In this document: one piece after another, positions 56,077-64,000 of the stretch
Layout of the letters: every line of letters starts with the position of its first letter
Numbering within the stretch: position 1 is the first letter of the stretch
NCBI GenBank assembly: GCA_025809375.1
Contig: CP099514.1
Location: 1,612,001-1,676,000, forward strand
Reading direction: 5' to 3'
Origin: Bacillus zhangzhouensis
GTDB taxonomy: Bacteria; Bacillota; Bacilli; Bacillales; Bacillaceae
DNA: 64,000 bases
Notes under the pieces: generated by a model
The model's database searches: none
The model's input: the letters and a program-made list of their open reading frames with translations, nothing else
What the model was told of the DNA's origin: nothing
Made by a program: the position numbers and the translations under genes

Positions 56077-57984
56077 AATGCTTTTATGCAGCAGTTTCTT
56101 CAGTAATGGATATAAAACATCTGGTAATGTATCGACATCTGGTACAAAAATGCTGAACTTGCCATACATATCTTGAATGGTTTTCATTTGTGCTTCTTCT
56201 ATCGGCGAATTGGATAAAAATACATTGATCACCTCAATGCCCTTTTTCCTCGCTTCAAGAACTGCTTCATGCGTATCGACAATCCCATTTTGTTCATAGC
56301 TGAACGCAGCTGGCTCTCCGTCTGAAAAGACAATCAGAAACTTTTGCTCTTCTCTTCGTTTTAAAATCATCTTTGTCATTTGGCGGATCGCATAGCCATC
56401 CCGGTTATCCTCTTCTGGCTCAAGAGACATAATAGAAGGCCCTGCATCAAATAGAGAATCTTTGAACGACACGACTGTATTGAAGTAGTTTGGCTGACTT
56501 GTTTCTGTTGCGTCGTTTGTATCTTCCCAAAACCCAACAATTTGATGTGGGACTTGCACGGATTTTAACGCTTCATGAAATAGAACAATGCCTTTTTTCG
56601 TCTCGTCCATCTTGTCAAACATGCTCGCTGAACAGTCTACTAATAAGGTGAAAACAGCATCAATCTGAGAAGACGGTGCCTGTTTTTTATAGAAAAGACG
56701 CGGATTAGACTCTGTAAAGTAGCGCATCAGCTTTTTGCTGAGACGTCCTGCATGAAGGTCTGTTTTTGGCCATGATTTTTTATGTTCAAGTGTTTTTTGG
56801 ATCATTTGTTTTAAGCGTTTCTGGTAAGGCTCAATTTCCTTAGCATACTGCTTGTATACATCGATTTGTTCAGGTATAGGAGGATCTGGTGAAATCATGA
56901 CTGGAAACGCATATTTGTTCTCTTTTCCATTCTCATGACCATCTGCCCCGCTTTCTTCACCTTCAGCTTCTTCCAGCGCCTCAAGCTTTGAATAATCTTT
57001 TCGGTGTGTTTGTTTTGCAGAGCCTTGCACAGTTCCGAGTGCCTGATCTCCGTCATCACCTTCTCTTGCTGCATCCTTACCAAGATCACTTTTACCGCCG
57101 TGCGCTAAATCAAATTGAAGAAAGCTTTTGGATGGCGCTTCAGTTTCTCGATGCCACACTTCCATATACTCTTGGTGAATGTCTTCATTGCCTTCTTTTT
57201 CTCGGTCGACTTTAATGTCCTCACTTAATTTAGGTTTTCTTTTTAAATCATGGAACAGCGGTTCTTTTGCCGCTTGTTCATAGTCCAATTCAGGGAAGAA
57301 AAAATACGTATTCAGCATGTCCTTTTCAAGTAGCTCATCGAAGCCTTCCATCAATTCTTTTACAATAGCTGCGATGTCTGCTGTTGAACCCGCATCATAT
57401 ACACGTTCAAGACTTGACTCAATAAACGGAATCATCGGGTTGATCTGCTCATGAAGAGGTGGAATCTCTTCGAGCGGAGAATCAGCTGTCAGCTTCACAT
57501 AAATGGCACAAAAGAGTGCATCCGTTAAAATGCTTCGTTCTTGGTTAATCGTTAATTGTGTCTTAAAGTGACGCCGGTATAGCTCTCTTCTTCGTTTAAA
57601 TACCTTTTTTGTTCCTGGACGGCCGCGTTTAATCCGCTCTTCAATCCGGATATCTTCAAACAGCATAAACAATTGTTTACATAAATTAGGAATGGATAAT
57701 GTATGGGCATAGCGAATGATCTGCTGAAATACAGTAAGATCACTATAAACCGTCCCTACTGCACGAAGGAACACATCGCTTTTCAGCCCTGCTATCATAT
57801 CTTGTTGTGTACGATCATCCCAAAAATGACTGATGAAAATTTTCTTTTCAAACGGTTCATAGTAGGACTGCACACCGTATTCAAGCTCGATATCATCACT
57901 TTTTGCTAACGTTTTGGCCAAATCCGTTAATTCCATAAATAGAAATGAATCGATTCTGCTGTCATTAAATTTGATGAATTTCAA
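56068..57984 (-). CDS. yojO: VWA-domain protein YojO
   Basis: A 638-aa protein with a helical N-terminal region, a charged central linker (~280-350) and a C-terminal von Willebrand A domain. The MIDAS motif is DCSASM (~450), with SDGEPAA (~550) as a further metal-site segment. It pairs with the MoxR-type AAA+ ATPase YojN encoded 11 nt upstream. Such pairs act as metal insertion or remodelling chaperones. Same length as B. subtilis YojO from memory. Confidence 0.88.
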   Translation of the reverse strand: MKFIKFNDSRIDSFLFMELTDLAKTLAKSDDIELEYGVQSYYEPFEKKIFISHFWDDRTQQDMIAGLKSDVFLRAVGTVYSDLTVFQQIIRYAHTLSIPNLCKQLFMLFEDIRIEERIKRGRPGTKKVFKRRRELYRRHFKTQLTINQERSILTDALFCAIYVKLTADSPLEEIPPLHEQINPMIPFIESSLERVYDAGSTADIAAIVKELMEGFDELLEKDMLNTYFFFPELDYEQAAKEPLFHDLKRKPKLSEDIKVDREKEGNEDIHQEYMEVWHRETEAPSKSFLQFDLAHGGKSDLGKDAAREGDDGDQALGTVQGSAKQTHRKDYSKLEALEEAEGEESGADGHENGKENKYAFPVMISPDPPIPEQIDVYKQYAKEIEPYQKRLKQMIQKTLEHKKSWPKTDLHAGRLSKKLMRYFTESNPRLFYKKQAPSSQIDAVFTLLVDCSASMFDKMDETKKGIVLFHEALKSVQVPHQIVGFWEDTNDATETSQPNYFNTVVSFKDSLFDAGPSIMSLEPEEDNRDGYAIRQMTKMILKRREEQKFLIVFSDGEPAAFSYEQNGIVDTHEAVLEARKKGIEVINVFLSNSPIEEAQMKTIQDMYGKFSIFVPDVDTLPDVLYPLLKKLLHKSIGA

Positions 57985-57995
57985 AAGTCAGAACC

Positions 57996-58874
57996 TCACT
58001 CGAATAATGTTTGGGCGATATTTCTTACCGCTGCTTTTTCCCGATCATCTTCCAGCTTTTCAACAATCCCTCGTTCAATGGCACGAAGCGGCGGGATGTA
58101 TTGCGCAAGATCACAAGTATCTAGGAGCGCGCGGATGGATGCTGCTTCTTCACTCACCTGTCCGTTATGAGCTTGGGTAATGAGGTCTGATGAGAGCTGA
58201 ACGAATTGATCAATTAACCGCTCATCCTTTAAAACAGATTGAGATTGCAGTACATCTTTCAAGAGACCGCCGCCGATATATGGAACGTCAATGACAACAA
58301 AACGGTTTTTTAGTGCTTCATTTAGAGGCACTGTGCCGACATACCCTTCATTGATTGCCGCAATAACGCCAAAGCCTTCTTCTGCTCGAACAACCTCACC
58401 TGTAAATGGGTTTGTCATCATTTTTCTGTAGTCGAGTACACCATTTAAAATAGGCAGTGTTTCTGGTTTCGCCATGTTGATTTCATCAATATATAAAAGA
58501 TGGCCTTTTTTCATTGCTTTCGTCACAGGTCCTTCAATGAATTCAATCGAAGCCACCTGACCATCATTGTGAATGGTTTTATAGCCAATCAAGCTTTCAG
58601 CATCAAGATCAACTGAGCAGTTCACACTGTGCATCGGCTGCTGAAAGAAAGCGGATAATGTTTCTGCTAGTTTTGTTTTACCTGAGCCGGTCGGCCCCTT
58701 TAAAAGAACATTTTTTCCTAGTGCTAATGCAATTATGGCATCTTGAATGATAGAAGTATCCTGTGATTCATAGCCGCCTGTTCCAATAAGTGGACGAAAT
58801 TCTTCATCCAGCACTTTTGCTTTTGCTTCAATCATTGCTTGAATTTCTTCTGGGAGTGATTGTTCGTTAAACAT
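57996..58874 (-). CDS. yojN: MoxR-type AAA+ ATPase YojN
   Basis: A 292-aa AAA+ protein. Walker A is [14 protein letters not shown] (~60), Walker [16 protein letters not shown] (~125), with sensor and arginine-finger region [19 protein letters not shown] (~180). It resembles NorQ/CbbQ-like MoxR ATPases that work with a VWA partner (YojO) to activate a client complex. The client is unknown; no obvious oxidoreductase is co-transcribed. Confidence 0.88.
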   Translation of the reverse strand: MFNEQSLPEEIQAMIEAKAKVLDEEFRPLIGTGGYESQDTSIIQDAIIALALGKNVLLKGPTGSGKTKLAETLSAFFQQPMHSVNCSVDLDAESLIGYKTIHNDGQVASIEFIEGPVTKAMKKGHLLYIDEINMAKPETLPILNGVLDYRKMMTNPFTGEVVRAEEGFGVIAAINEGYVGTVPLNEALKNRFVVIDVPYIGGGLLKDVLQSQSVLKDERLIDQFVQLSSDLITQAHNGQVSEEAASIRALLDTCDLAQYIPPLRAIERGIVEKLEDDREKAAVRNIAQTLFE

Positions 58875-58920
58875 GTATGATTAATTCCTCTCTTCGATCA
58901 TTTTCCTCACCAAGTATACT

Positions 58921-58956
58921 AAAAAAACCTTTATGCACTCAATACATAAAGGTTAG
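58921..58956 (-). terminator. Terminator of the SOD-like gene
   Basis: AACCTTTATG/CATAAAGGTT with T7 on the minus strand. Confidence 0.85.
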
Positions 58957-58963
58957 ACTTCTG

Positions 58964-59542
58964 TTATTTTACCATTTCTTTTGTCATCGCTCCGCATGCG
59001 ATGCGTCTCCCTGAGTTTCCAGAAGGGTTACTTAAGTAATCATCGGCTTCTGCATGAATGATAAAACTTCGCCCATTTTGACCGATTAATTGATTCGGGC
59101 CTTCTTTTAATATCACATCTGGTACATTCACGACAACATCAATTTGTCCATCTGCCCCTACCTCTAAATTAGGCATATCTCCAGCATGATGCCCCTTTGG
59201 ATTGTCAAAACCATGCTCTTTATGAGTTGGATTAAAGTGAGCTCCTGCTGTTTCAAAATCTGGCGTTTCACATCTTCCTGTTTCATGAATATGAAAGCCG
59301 TGAGGACCTGGCGGCAGTCCTTTCGCTTTCACATGCAAATCCAGCCCATTTTCTGAGGATTCTCTAATTTCAATGCTTCCTATTTTTTGCCCGCTTTTGT
59401 TTATGAGTGACGTCGTGACTGGTGATTGTTTAGGTGCTGCAACTTCGCTTGTTTCTTCTGTCGTTTCTTTTTTCGGCGGTGCATGACATGCTGCTGCGGC
59501 AAAGACAAAACACATCATGATCATCCACACTGACTTTTTCAT
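58964..59542 (-). CDS. sodC: Cu,Zn superoxide dismutase-like lipoprotein YojM
   Basis: A 192-aa lipoprotein: signal MKKSVWMIMMCFVFAAAAC with lipid-anchored Cys19, then a Cu,Zn-SOD domain. The copper ligands appear complete: His-x-His in GFHIHETG, bridging His in AHFNP, and His in FIIHAEADD. Zinc ligands in EHGF and HHAGD are also present. As I recall, B. subtilis YojM lacks two of the copper His. If so, this orthologue, unlike that one, should be an active SOD. Confidence 0.88.
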   Translation of the reverse strand: MKKSVWMIMMCFVFAAAACHAPPKKETTEETSEVAAPKQSPVTTSLINKSGQKIGSIEIRESSENGLDLHVKAKGLPPGPHGFHIHETGRCETPDFETAGAHFNPTHKEHGFDNPKGHHAGDMPNLEVGADGQIDVVVNVPDVILKEGPNQLIGQNGRSFIIHAEADDYLSNPSGNSGRRIACGAMTKEMVK

Positions 59543-59598
59543 TTATGACTGCCCCCTTTTCCTATTGTTATCAGTATGGACAATGGCAGCAGCAGGCA

Positions 59599-59627
59599 AA
59601 CAAAAAAGCCGATTTTCGGCTTTTTTA
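59599..59627 (-). terminator. Terminator of cwlS
   Basis: AAAAGCCGA/TCGGCTTTT hairpin with T-run, overlapping the cwlS stop. Confidence 0.85.
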
Positions 59628-60914
59628 GAAGAAACGTTTTGCACCTAAGTACGCTTTTTTCCAATATGGGTTGCTTAAGTTCGAGATTCCTACTCCTTTG
59701 TCACTTGCATGAAGGAAATCTCCTCCGCCAAGATAGAGTCCCATATGAGAAGGACCCGCTTTGTACGTTGTAAAATAAACAAAATCTCCAACTTGTGGTG
59801 TGCTTACAGGAGTCATCATATTCCAGTAGCCTGCTGTGCTTAATCTGGATACAGATGAAACTTTGTTAATGAGATAGTAAACAAAGCCGCTACAGTCAAA
59901 TCCTGCTGGTGTATTACCGCCCCATCTGTAAGGAACGCCTGTCAGCTTTTTCCCCTCTTGGATCATTGTCGTGATCTTTGCATTCATTGGTACATCATTT
60001 TTGTTATTGTTGACCGGTTTTTTTGAACCGTTAGACGTAGAACCATTCGATCCAGAAGCTGCACCATTAATTTTCAATACTTGTCCAATTCTAAGCACAT
60101 CACTTTTCAAGCTGTTGGCTGTGCGGATTGATTGAACCTGTACTTTGAATTGATTCGCAATTTTCCATAACGAATCGCCTGATTTTACAGTATAAGATGT
60201 TGTTTTGCCGCTAGAAGACTGGTTACTGTTTGAATTGTTTGGTTTAGCAGATTTCGACTGACTTGGTTTTGATGCAACCGTCCCTTTTACTTTCAATACT
60301 TGATTCGGATAAATGATATCAGATTTTAATCTGTTCAAAGTTTTGATTTCACCAATCGACATATTTAGCGAATTCGCAATTTTCCAAAGGGAATCCCCTA
60401 ATTTAACCTTGTATGTACTTGAAGATGATGAACTATTTGAGTTCGTTGTCTTATTGCTTGAGCTGGAATTTGATGACTGGCTTCCGCTCGTCTTCGTGCT
60501 GCCAGATACCTTTAGCTTTTGACCTGGTCGAATCAGATCGCTGTTTAAGCTGTTTAGGCTTTTTAAGCTCGCAACTGACATTTTATGATTTTTTGCAATC
60601 AGCCATAAAGAATCTCCAAGTTTTACAGTATAGCTGGAAGTCGTTGAAGCACTTGATTTTTTTGCTTTTGATGATGAATTGGATTTCTTGCTTTTTTCGC
60701 CAGGAATTTTTAAGCTTTGTCCTGCAAAAATCATTGTCGTTTTTAATTGATTAAGAGATTGAAGCTCCGCAATACTTGTATTGTACTGTTTGGCAATTTT
60801 CCAAAGTGAGTCACCGCTTTTCACCTTGATCGTCTGTGCTTCTGCCGGTGCAGCAAACACAGCTGAGCCAGCAATCGCTGAAACTGTAAGGCCGGTTACT
60901 ACTTTTTTCTTCAT
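59625..60914 (-). CDS. cwlS: LysM D,L-endopeptidase CwlS
   Basis: About 429 aa. A signal peptide ends near FAAPAEAQT. Four LysM repeats follow, each with the KxGDSLWxIA signature (~28, ~95, ~170, ~250), joined by Ser/Asn/Lys-rich linkers. A C-terminal NlpC/P60 domain has catalytic Cys in [10 protein letters not shown] and His in [11 protein letters not shown]. It cleaves the peptide stems of peptidoglycan, mainly at septa and poles, for cell separation. ATG 60914 has GGCGGAG upstream; the frame begins at 60947. Confidence 0.93.
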   Translation of the reverse strand: MKKKVVTGLTVSAIAGSAVFAAPAEAQTIKVKSGDSLWKIAKQYNTSIAELQSLNQLKTTMIFAGQSLKIPGEKSKKSNSSSKAKKSSASTTSSYTVKLGDSLWLIAKNHKMSVASLKSLNSLNSDLIRPGQKLKVSGSTKTSGSQSSNSSSSNKTTNSNSSSSSSTYKVKLGDSLWKIANSLNMSIGEIKTLNRLKSDIIYPNQVLKVKGTVASKPSQSKSAKPNNSNSNQSSSGKTTSYTVKSGDSLWKIANQFKVQVQSIRTANSLKSDVLRIGQVLKINGAASGSNGSTSNGSKKPVNNNKNDVPMNAKITTMIQEGKKLTGVPYRWGGNTPAGFDCSGFVYYLINKVSSVSRLSTAGYWNMMTPVSTPQVGDFVYFTTYKAGPSHMGLYLGGGDFLHASDKGVGISNLSNPYWKKAYLGAKRFF

Positions 60915-61275
60915 AGAGGAATCTCCGCCTTTCATGATTTTGTTCATTAAGACTTATGTACTGTTTTGAGTTTAGCATTTAATGGTTCTGCTTCTCTTGC
61001 ACTATTTTATCTTTATTTCTATTATATTACTCGACATGAAGACGATGGGCAATAACAAATAGGCTAAAGCAGCCAACTCAAAATGCTAAAAACAAAGCCA
61101 TATCGTTTCTATCGGCTGTTTATTGTATTTATAAACATTTTTTAAGGAATTTTTAAGTTGACGTTTAGAAATTTGTCAAAACAAGCACACTGCTAGTTTC
61201 ATAGTTCTATTCTACATGACAAATTTTTCTGTATCAAATGACTTTTTACTTAATTAGCTGTTTTTTCCGCGCAAT
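60915..61275. other. Long intergenic region upstream of cwlS
   Basis: AT-rich with no credible gene. It must hold the cwlS promoter on the minus strand; a TAAAAT/TAATATAAT-like segment lies near 61000-61030. A 10-bp inverted repeat AAATTTGTCA (61169-61178) / TGACAAATTT (61217-61226) is the only other structure I see. Confidence 0.4.
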
Positions 61276-61306
61276 AGAAAAGCATCCTTCCGAATGAAGA
61301 ATGCAG
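61276..61306 (-). terminator. Terminator of cdaS
   Basis: GCATTCTTC/GAAGGATGC hairpin (one mismatch) then TTTTCTATT on the minus strand. Confidence 0.7.
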
Positions 61307-61330
61307 CGTTCGTTTTTATTTTCTTATTTC

Positions 61331-61942
61331 CTAATCTTTTACGGTAAGCGGATAAAGCACGCCTTCTTTCGCAAACGACATTTTCCCCGTTTCTTCTGAT
61401 ACGACAAGAACAAGTGCATCAGTTATACCAGAGAGTCCGATCGCTGCCCTGTGCCTTGTGCCGAGCGAAGGGCTCACTTTTTTTGATGTAAGCGGCAGCA
61501 CATTTGCAGCAGAAACTAGTATATTTTCTTTGACTAAAAGAGCACCATCATGCAGTGGATTTCCCGGATAGAAAATGCTTTCTATTAAAGAAGCACTAAT
61601 TTTCGCATGAAGATTTGTCCCTTTTTGAATAAAATCCTCAACCTCATCGCGTCTTTGAATCACAATGAGCGCTCCATGCTTTTGTTTTGATAAATTCTCA
61701 ATGGCTAAAGAAAATTGAGCAAATCCTGGTGTGAATTCTTCCATATACGCTTGTAAATAAAACGACGAAGCCTCTGCATGCATTTCATTAAACTGATCAT
61801 GCAATGATTCGAGATCACATAGTAAACACTGCTCTGTTTCATCAAGGGAATCAATGATGTCACTTGCATCCTTCATTATGTTCATCAAATGTAATCTCAT
61901 CCCGGCTTTAAATGTCACTTCTTCGTTCGTCCGATGGATCAT
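61331..61942 (-). CDS. cdaS: Sporulation-type c-di-AMP synthase CdaS
   Basis: About 203 aa. Two N-terminal helices (~10-65; autoinhibitory in CdaS) precede a DisA-N diadenylate cyclase domain. The active-site motifs are PLHDGALLV (DGA) and GTRHRAAIGLS (RHR). It converts 2 ATP to c-di-AMP. The start at ATG 61942 follows AAGGAGGG; the longer frame to 61996 is unsupported. The length fits B. subtilis YojJ/CdaS (207). The gene is the only second-messenger gene in the window. Confidence 0.9.
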   Translation of the reverse strand: MIHRTNEEVTFKAGMRLHLMNIMKDASDIIDSLDETEQCLLCDLESLHDQFNEMHAEASSFYLQAYMEEFTPGFAQFSLAIENLSKQKHGALIVIQRRDEVEDFIQKGTNLHAKISASLIESIFYPGNPLHDGALLVKENILVSAANVLPLTSKKVSPSLGTRHRAAIGLSGITDALVLVVSEETGKMSFAKEGVLYPLTVKD

Positions 61943-62024
61943 CTGTCCTTTTCCCTCCTTCTTTGGTTTGTTGTTATAAAATAGCAAATTGTGCACATTC
62001 TATTTGTATGGAGGTGAGCTTAAT

Positions 62025-62150
62025 ATGACCATTCAGAAAATCATCCAATATGCTTGCAGCATTTTAGGTGTTGTCAGTCTTTCTTTTATTTATGCCCAAA
62101 TGTTTAAAAAAACAAAGTCATCTAAGAAAAATAATCCGACGGAGAATTGA
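62025..62150 (+). CDS. 41-aa single-pass membrane peptide
   Basis: ATG 62025 follows GGAGGTGAGC at 6 nt. The peptide has a central hydrophobic helix (ACSILGVVSLSFIYA, ~9-24) and a lysine-rich tail (FKKTKSSKKNN). It lies between divergent cdaS and yojI and could be co-transcribed with yojI (56 nt downstream). A likely small membrane protein; no function known. Confidence 0.7.
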   Translation: MTIQKIIQYACSILGVVSLSFIYAQMFKKTKSSKKNNPTEN

Positions 62151-62206
62151 TTTTTTTACATAGCATGATATAATTCCTCTCGTTATTTCTGTTCAGAGAG
62201 GAACTT

Positions 62207-63571
62207 ATGATGAGAGAAACGAATAGCATTCGATCAAAGCTGACACTATTTTTAACCATTTTGATTCCGATTTTAATCACCCAAGCAGGTCTTTCGCTTA
62301 TTACCTTTTTAGATACGGTGATGTCTGGAAAAGTGAGTGCAGAAGACCTTGCGGGTATTGCGATCGGTTCTAGTATTTGGACACCTGTTTATACGGGGCT
62401 TGCCGGGATTTTGATGGCCGTTACTCCGATTGTGGCACAGCTGATGGGCGCTGGGCATAAAGAAGATGTTCCCCGGGCTGTCTTTCAGGCGATCTATTTA
62501 TCCTTTCTTTTAAGTATTGCGGTGATTGTCATAGGTACGGTCAGCATTCCTTACATACTAGGAGGACTCGGACTCGAGCACTCCGTAGAGGATATTGCCC
62601 GGCATTTTCTCAGCTTTCTTGCATTTGGCATCATCCCGCTGTTTGGTTATTCGGTGCTAAGGTCATTTATTGATGCATTAGGGAAAACACGTGTGACGAT
62701 GTTCATCACGCTCACAGCACTTCCTATTAACTTTGTTTTAAATTATGTATTTATTTTTGGGCATTTTGGCTTTCCAAAGCTTGGCGGTGCGGGTGCCGGT
62801 CTAGCTTCTGCAATGACGTATTGGGCGATTTTCATCATAAGTATTTGTATTGTCATCAAAGCAGAGCCATTTGCCTCATTTCGCTTGTTTCAGAAACTGC
62901 CTCGAATGAATATCTCTCGTATAGGGCAAATACTGAAAATTGGTCTTCCAATCGGGTTTGCGATCTTTTTTGAAACAAGTATCTTTGCAGCAGTGACGCT
63001 ATTGATGGGTCACTTTGATACCATGACAATCGCCAGTCACCAAGCAGCAATGAACTTTGCTTCTATCCTATATATTTTACCACTTAGTATCTCAATGGCG
63101 TTAACGATCGTTGTTGGTTTTGAAACGGGGGCTAAGAGGTATCAAGATGCGCAAAGCTACAGCTATATCGGTATTGGAACGGCAGTTTTATTCTCATTAT
63201 GTACGGCCGCACTCATCTTGTTATTCAGACCAGAGATTGCTGGGTTATATACAGCTGAATCAGCTGTTTTACAAATGACACAGCACTTTTTGATTTACGC
63301 GATCTTTTTCCAACTGTCAGATGCGATTGCTGCACCCATTCAAGGTGCTCTGCGCGGCTATAAAGATGTGAATTATACGCTGATTGCTGCTTTTGTTTCT
63401 TACTGGGTCATCGGTCTTCCTGCCGGTTATCTCATTGGAACATATACCTCCTTTGGGGCATTTGGTTATTGGATTGGGCTGATTGCCGGGCTTGCCGCAG
63501 GTGCCATCGTTCTCTTTATCCGTCTCAGATTGATTCAAAAACGTCAACTCAGGCATGTATCAAATCACTAA
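62207..63571 (+). CDS. yojI: MATE family multidrug exporter YojI
   Basis: A 454-aa, 12-helix MATE (DinF/NorM) protein. It has LITFLDTVMSGKVSAEDLAGIAIGSSIW in helices 1-2 and pseudo-symmetric GLPIGFAIFFETSIFA in helix 7. Expected to export cationic drugs by Na+ or H+ antiport. Near the length of B. subtilis YojI (452). Ribosome binding site GAGAGGAAC. Confidence 0.9.
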   Translation: MMRETNSIRSKLTLFLTILIPILITQAGLSLITFLDTVMSGKVSAEDLAGIAIGSSIWTPVYTGLAGILMAVTPIVAQLMGAGHKEDVPRAVFQAIYLSFLLSIAVIVIGTVSIPYILGGLGLEHSVEDIARHFLSFLAFGIIPLFGYSVLRSFIDALGKTRVTMFITLTALPINFVLNYVFIFGHFGFPKLGGAGAGLASAMTYWAIFIISICIVIKAEPFASFRLFQKLPRMNISRIGQILKIGLPIGFAIFFETSIFAAVTLLMGHFDTMTIASHQAAMNFASILYILPLSISMALTIVVGFETGAKRYQDAQSYSYIGIGTAVLFSLCTAALILLFRPEIAGLYTAESAVLQMTQHFLIYAIFFQLSDAIAAPIQGALRGYKDVNYTLIAAFVSYWVIGLPAGYLIGTYTSFGAFGYWIGLIAGLAAGAIVLFIRLRLIQKRQLRHVSNH

Positions 63572-63579
63572 ATACAACA

Positions 63580-63617
63580 CAAAAAAGAAGCTGATCTATG
63601 TCAACTTCTTTTTTGTT
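63580..63617. terminator. Bidirectional terminator yojI / bshB2
   Basis: AAAAAAGAAG / CTTCTTTTTT arms, with TGA/TCA inner pairing, between the convergent stops. Confidence 0.75.
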
Positions 63618-64000
63618 TAATCATTCCATTGGTACGTCCAGAAAATTTCTTCATCGAACCATTTTTGGACGACTGGTTCTTTGTTTTTCAGCTTTTGTTC
63701 AAGCTCTCTCAGCATACCTTCTGTTTGCGTTCTATGCGCTCTCAGTGCATTTAATTTGATATCTGCAACATCTGTAATATCAATCACAATATCCGCATTT
63801 CCAAGTACTTCTTCTCTATTTTTCGTAATGGCCATGCAGTATGTGACAGGACGGTCCTCTTTTTTCTTGCGGTATAGGGCACGAATCACAGCTTCGCCTG
63901 TTGCATCATGATCAGGGTGTACACCGTGTCCTGGATAAAACGTTACAATGAGTGTCGGTTTGACTTCATCAATAATGGTTTCCATCACATCTGCCAAATA
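63617..64000 (-). CDS. bshB2: Bacillithiol biosynthesis deacetylase, partial
   Basis: The C-terminal ~128 residues of a LmbE/PIG-L family zinc deacetylase; the 5' end lies beyond the window. The metal motif HPDHDATG (with GHGVHPDHD) is visible. BshB2 (YojG) removes acetyl from GlcNAc-malate in bacillithiol synthesis. It directly follows yojI; the rsbRC gene that separates them in B. subtilis is absent here. Confidence 0.88.
   Translation of the reverse strand, partial: YLADVMETIIDEVKPTLIVTFYPGHGVHPDHDATGEAVIRALYRKKKEDRPVTYCMAITKNREEVLGNADIVIDITDVADIKLNALRAHRTQTEGMLRELEQKLKNKEPVVQKWFDEEIFWTYQWND

Overview
The window is a contiguous stretch of a low-to-moderate GC Bacillus chromosome. Gene content, protein lengths and order follow B. 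subtilis closely (glt-pro-yoaE; csaA; czrA-yocA-yozB-yocC-yocH-recQ; dhaS-sqhC-sodF-yocS-odhBA-yojONMLJI-bshB2), but with enough differences to suggest another species of the subtilis clade. The B. pumilus / safensis / altitudinis group is my best guess. Names below come from recognising protein sequences and synteny by eye; no database was searched.

Left part (1-23 kb): nitrogen metabolism. An assimilatory nitrate/nitrite reductase operon (nasB-C-D-E, minus strand) diverges from the nitrate transporter gene nasA across a clear TnrA box. Glutamate synthase (gltA-gltB) and its LysR activator gltC follow, so the whole route nitrate -> nitrite -> ammonium -> glutamate is contiguous. nasF is not in the operon. 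A heterodimeric ABC exporter (yfiB/yfiC-like) follows. Then comes the wreck of an osmostress proline operon: proH survives, apparently without a standard start codon, the glutamate kinase gene is gone, and the proA-type gene is a truncated, frameshifted remnant.

Middle (22-46 kb): a cytochrome P450, a YoaE-type molybdopterin oxidoreductase, a small RNA matching BsrF in position and size, csaA, an M50-like membrane protein with a Gln in place of the catalytic Glu, and a decayed yndG-DUF4166-yndJ type locus. Next are yobW, czrA, an APC permease, a lysozyme-like gene and a 1548-bp IS1182-type insertion sequence. The 2-methylcitrate cycle genes (prpC-D-B type), yozB, yocC, yocH (WalR box), recQ and 6S-2 RNA (bsrB) follow, then several small genes.

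Right part (46-64 kb): dhaS (with a cre-like site on its promoter), sqhC-sodF, yocS, a 176-bp MITE-like element, odhA-odhB (2-oxoglutarate dehydrogenase), a MoxR/VWA pair (yojN-yojO), a Cu,Zn-SOD-like lipoprotein, the LysM endopeptidase cwlS, cdaS (c-di-AMP synthase), the MATE exporter yojI and the 5'-truncated (by the window edge) bshB2.

Most interesting signal: the full IS and the small MITE-like element share the 15-bp terminal consensus CAGNNTGTNGASAAA. Each sits in a bidirectional intrinsic terminator between convergent genes, and each is flanked by an exact direct repeat of the entire terminator hairpin (23 and 25 bp). The IS ends are themselves inward-facing terminators, and so is the MITE right end. 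The insertion therefore separates the host hairpin from its U-tract but supplies a replacement: a terminator-targeting, self-insulating transposon family.
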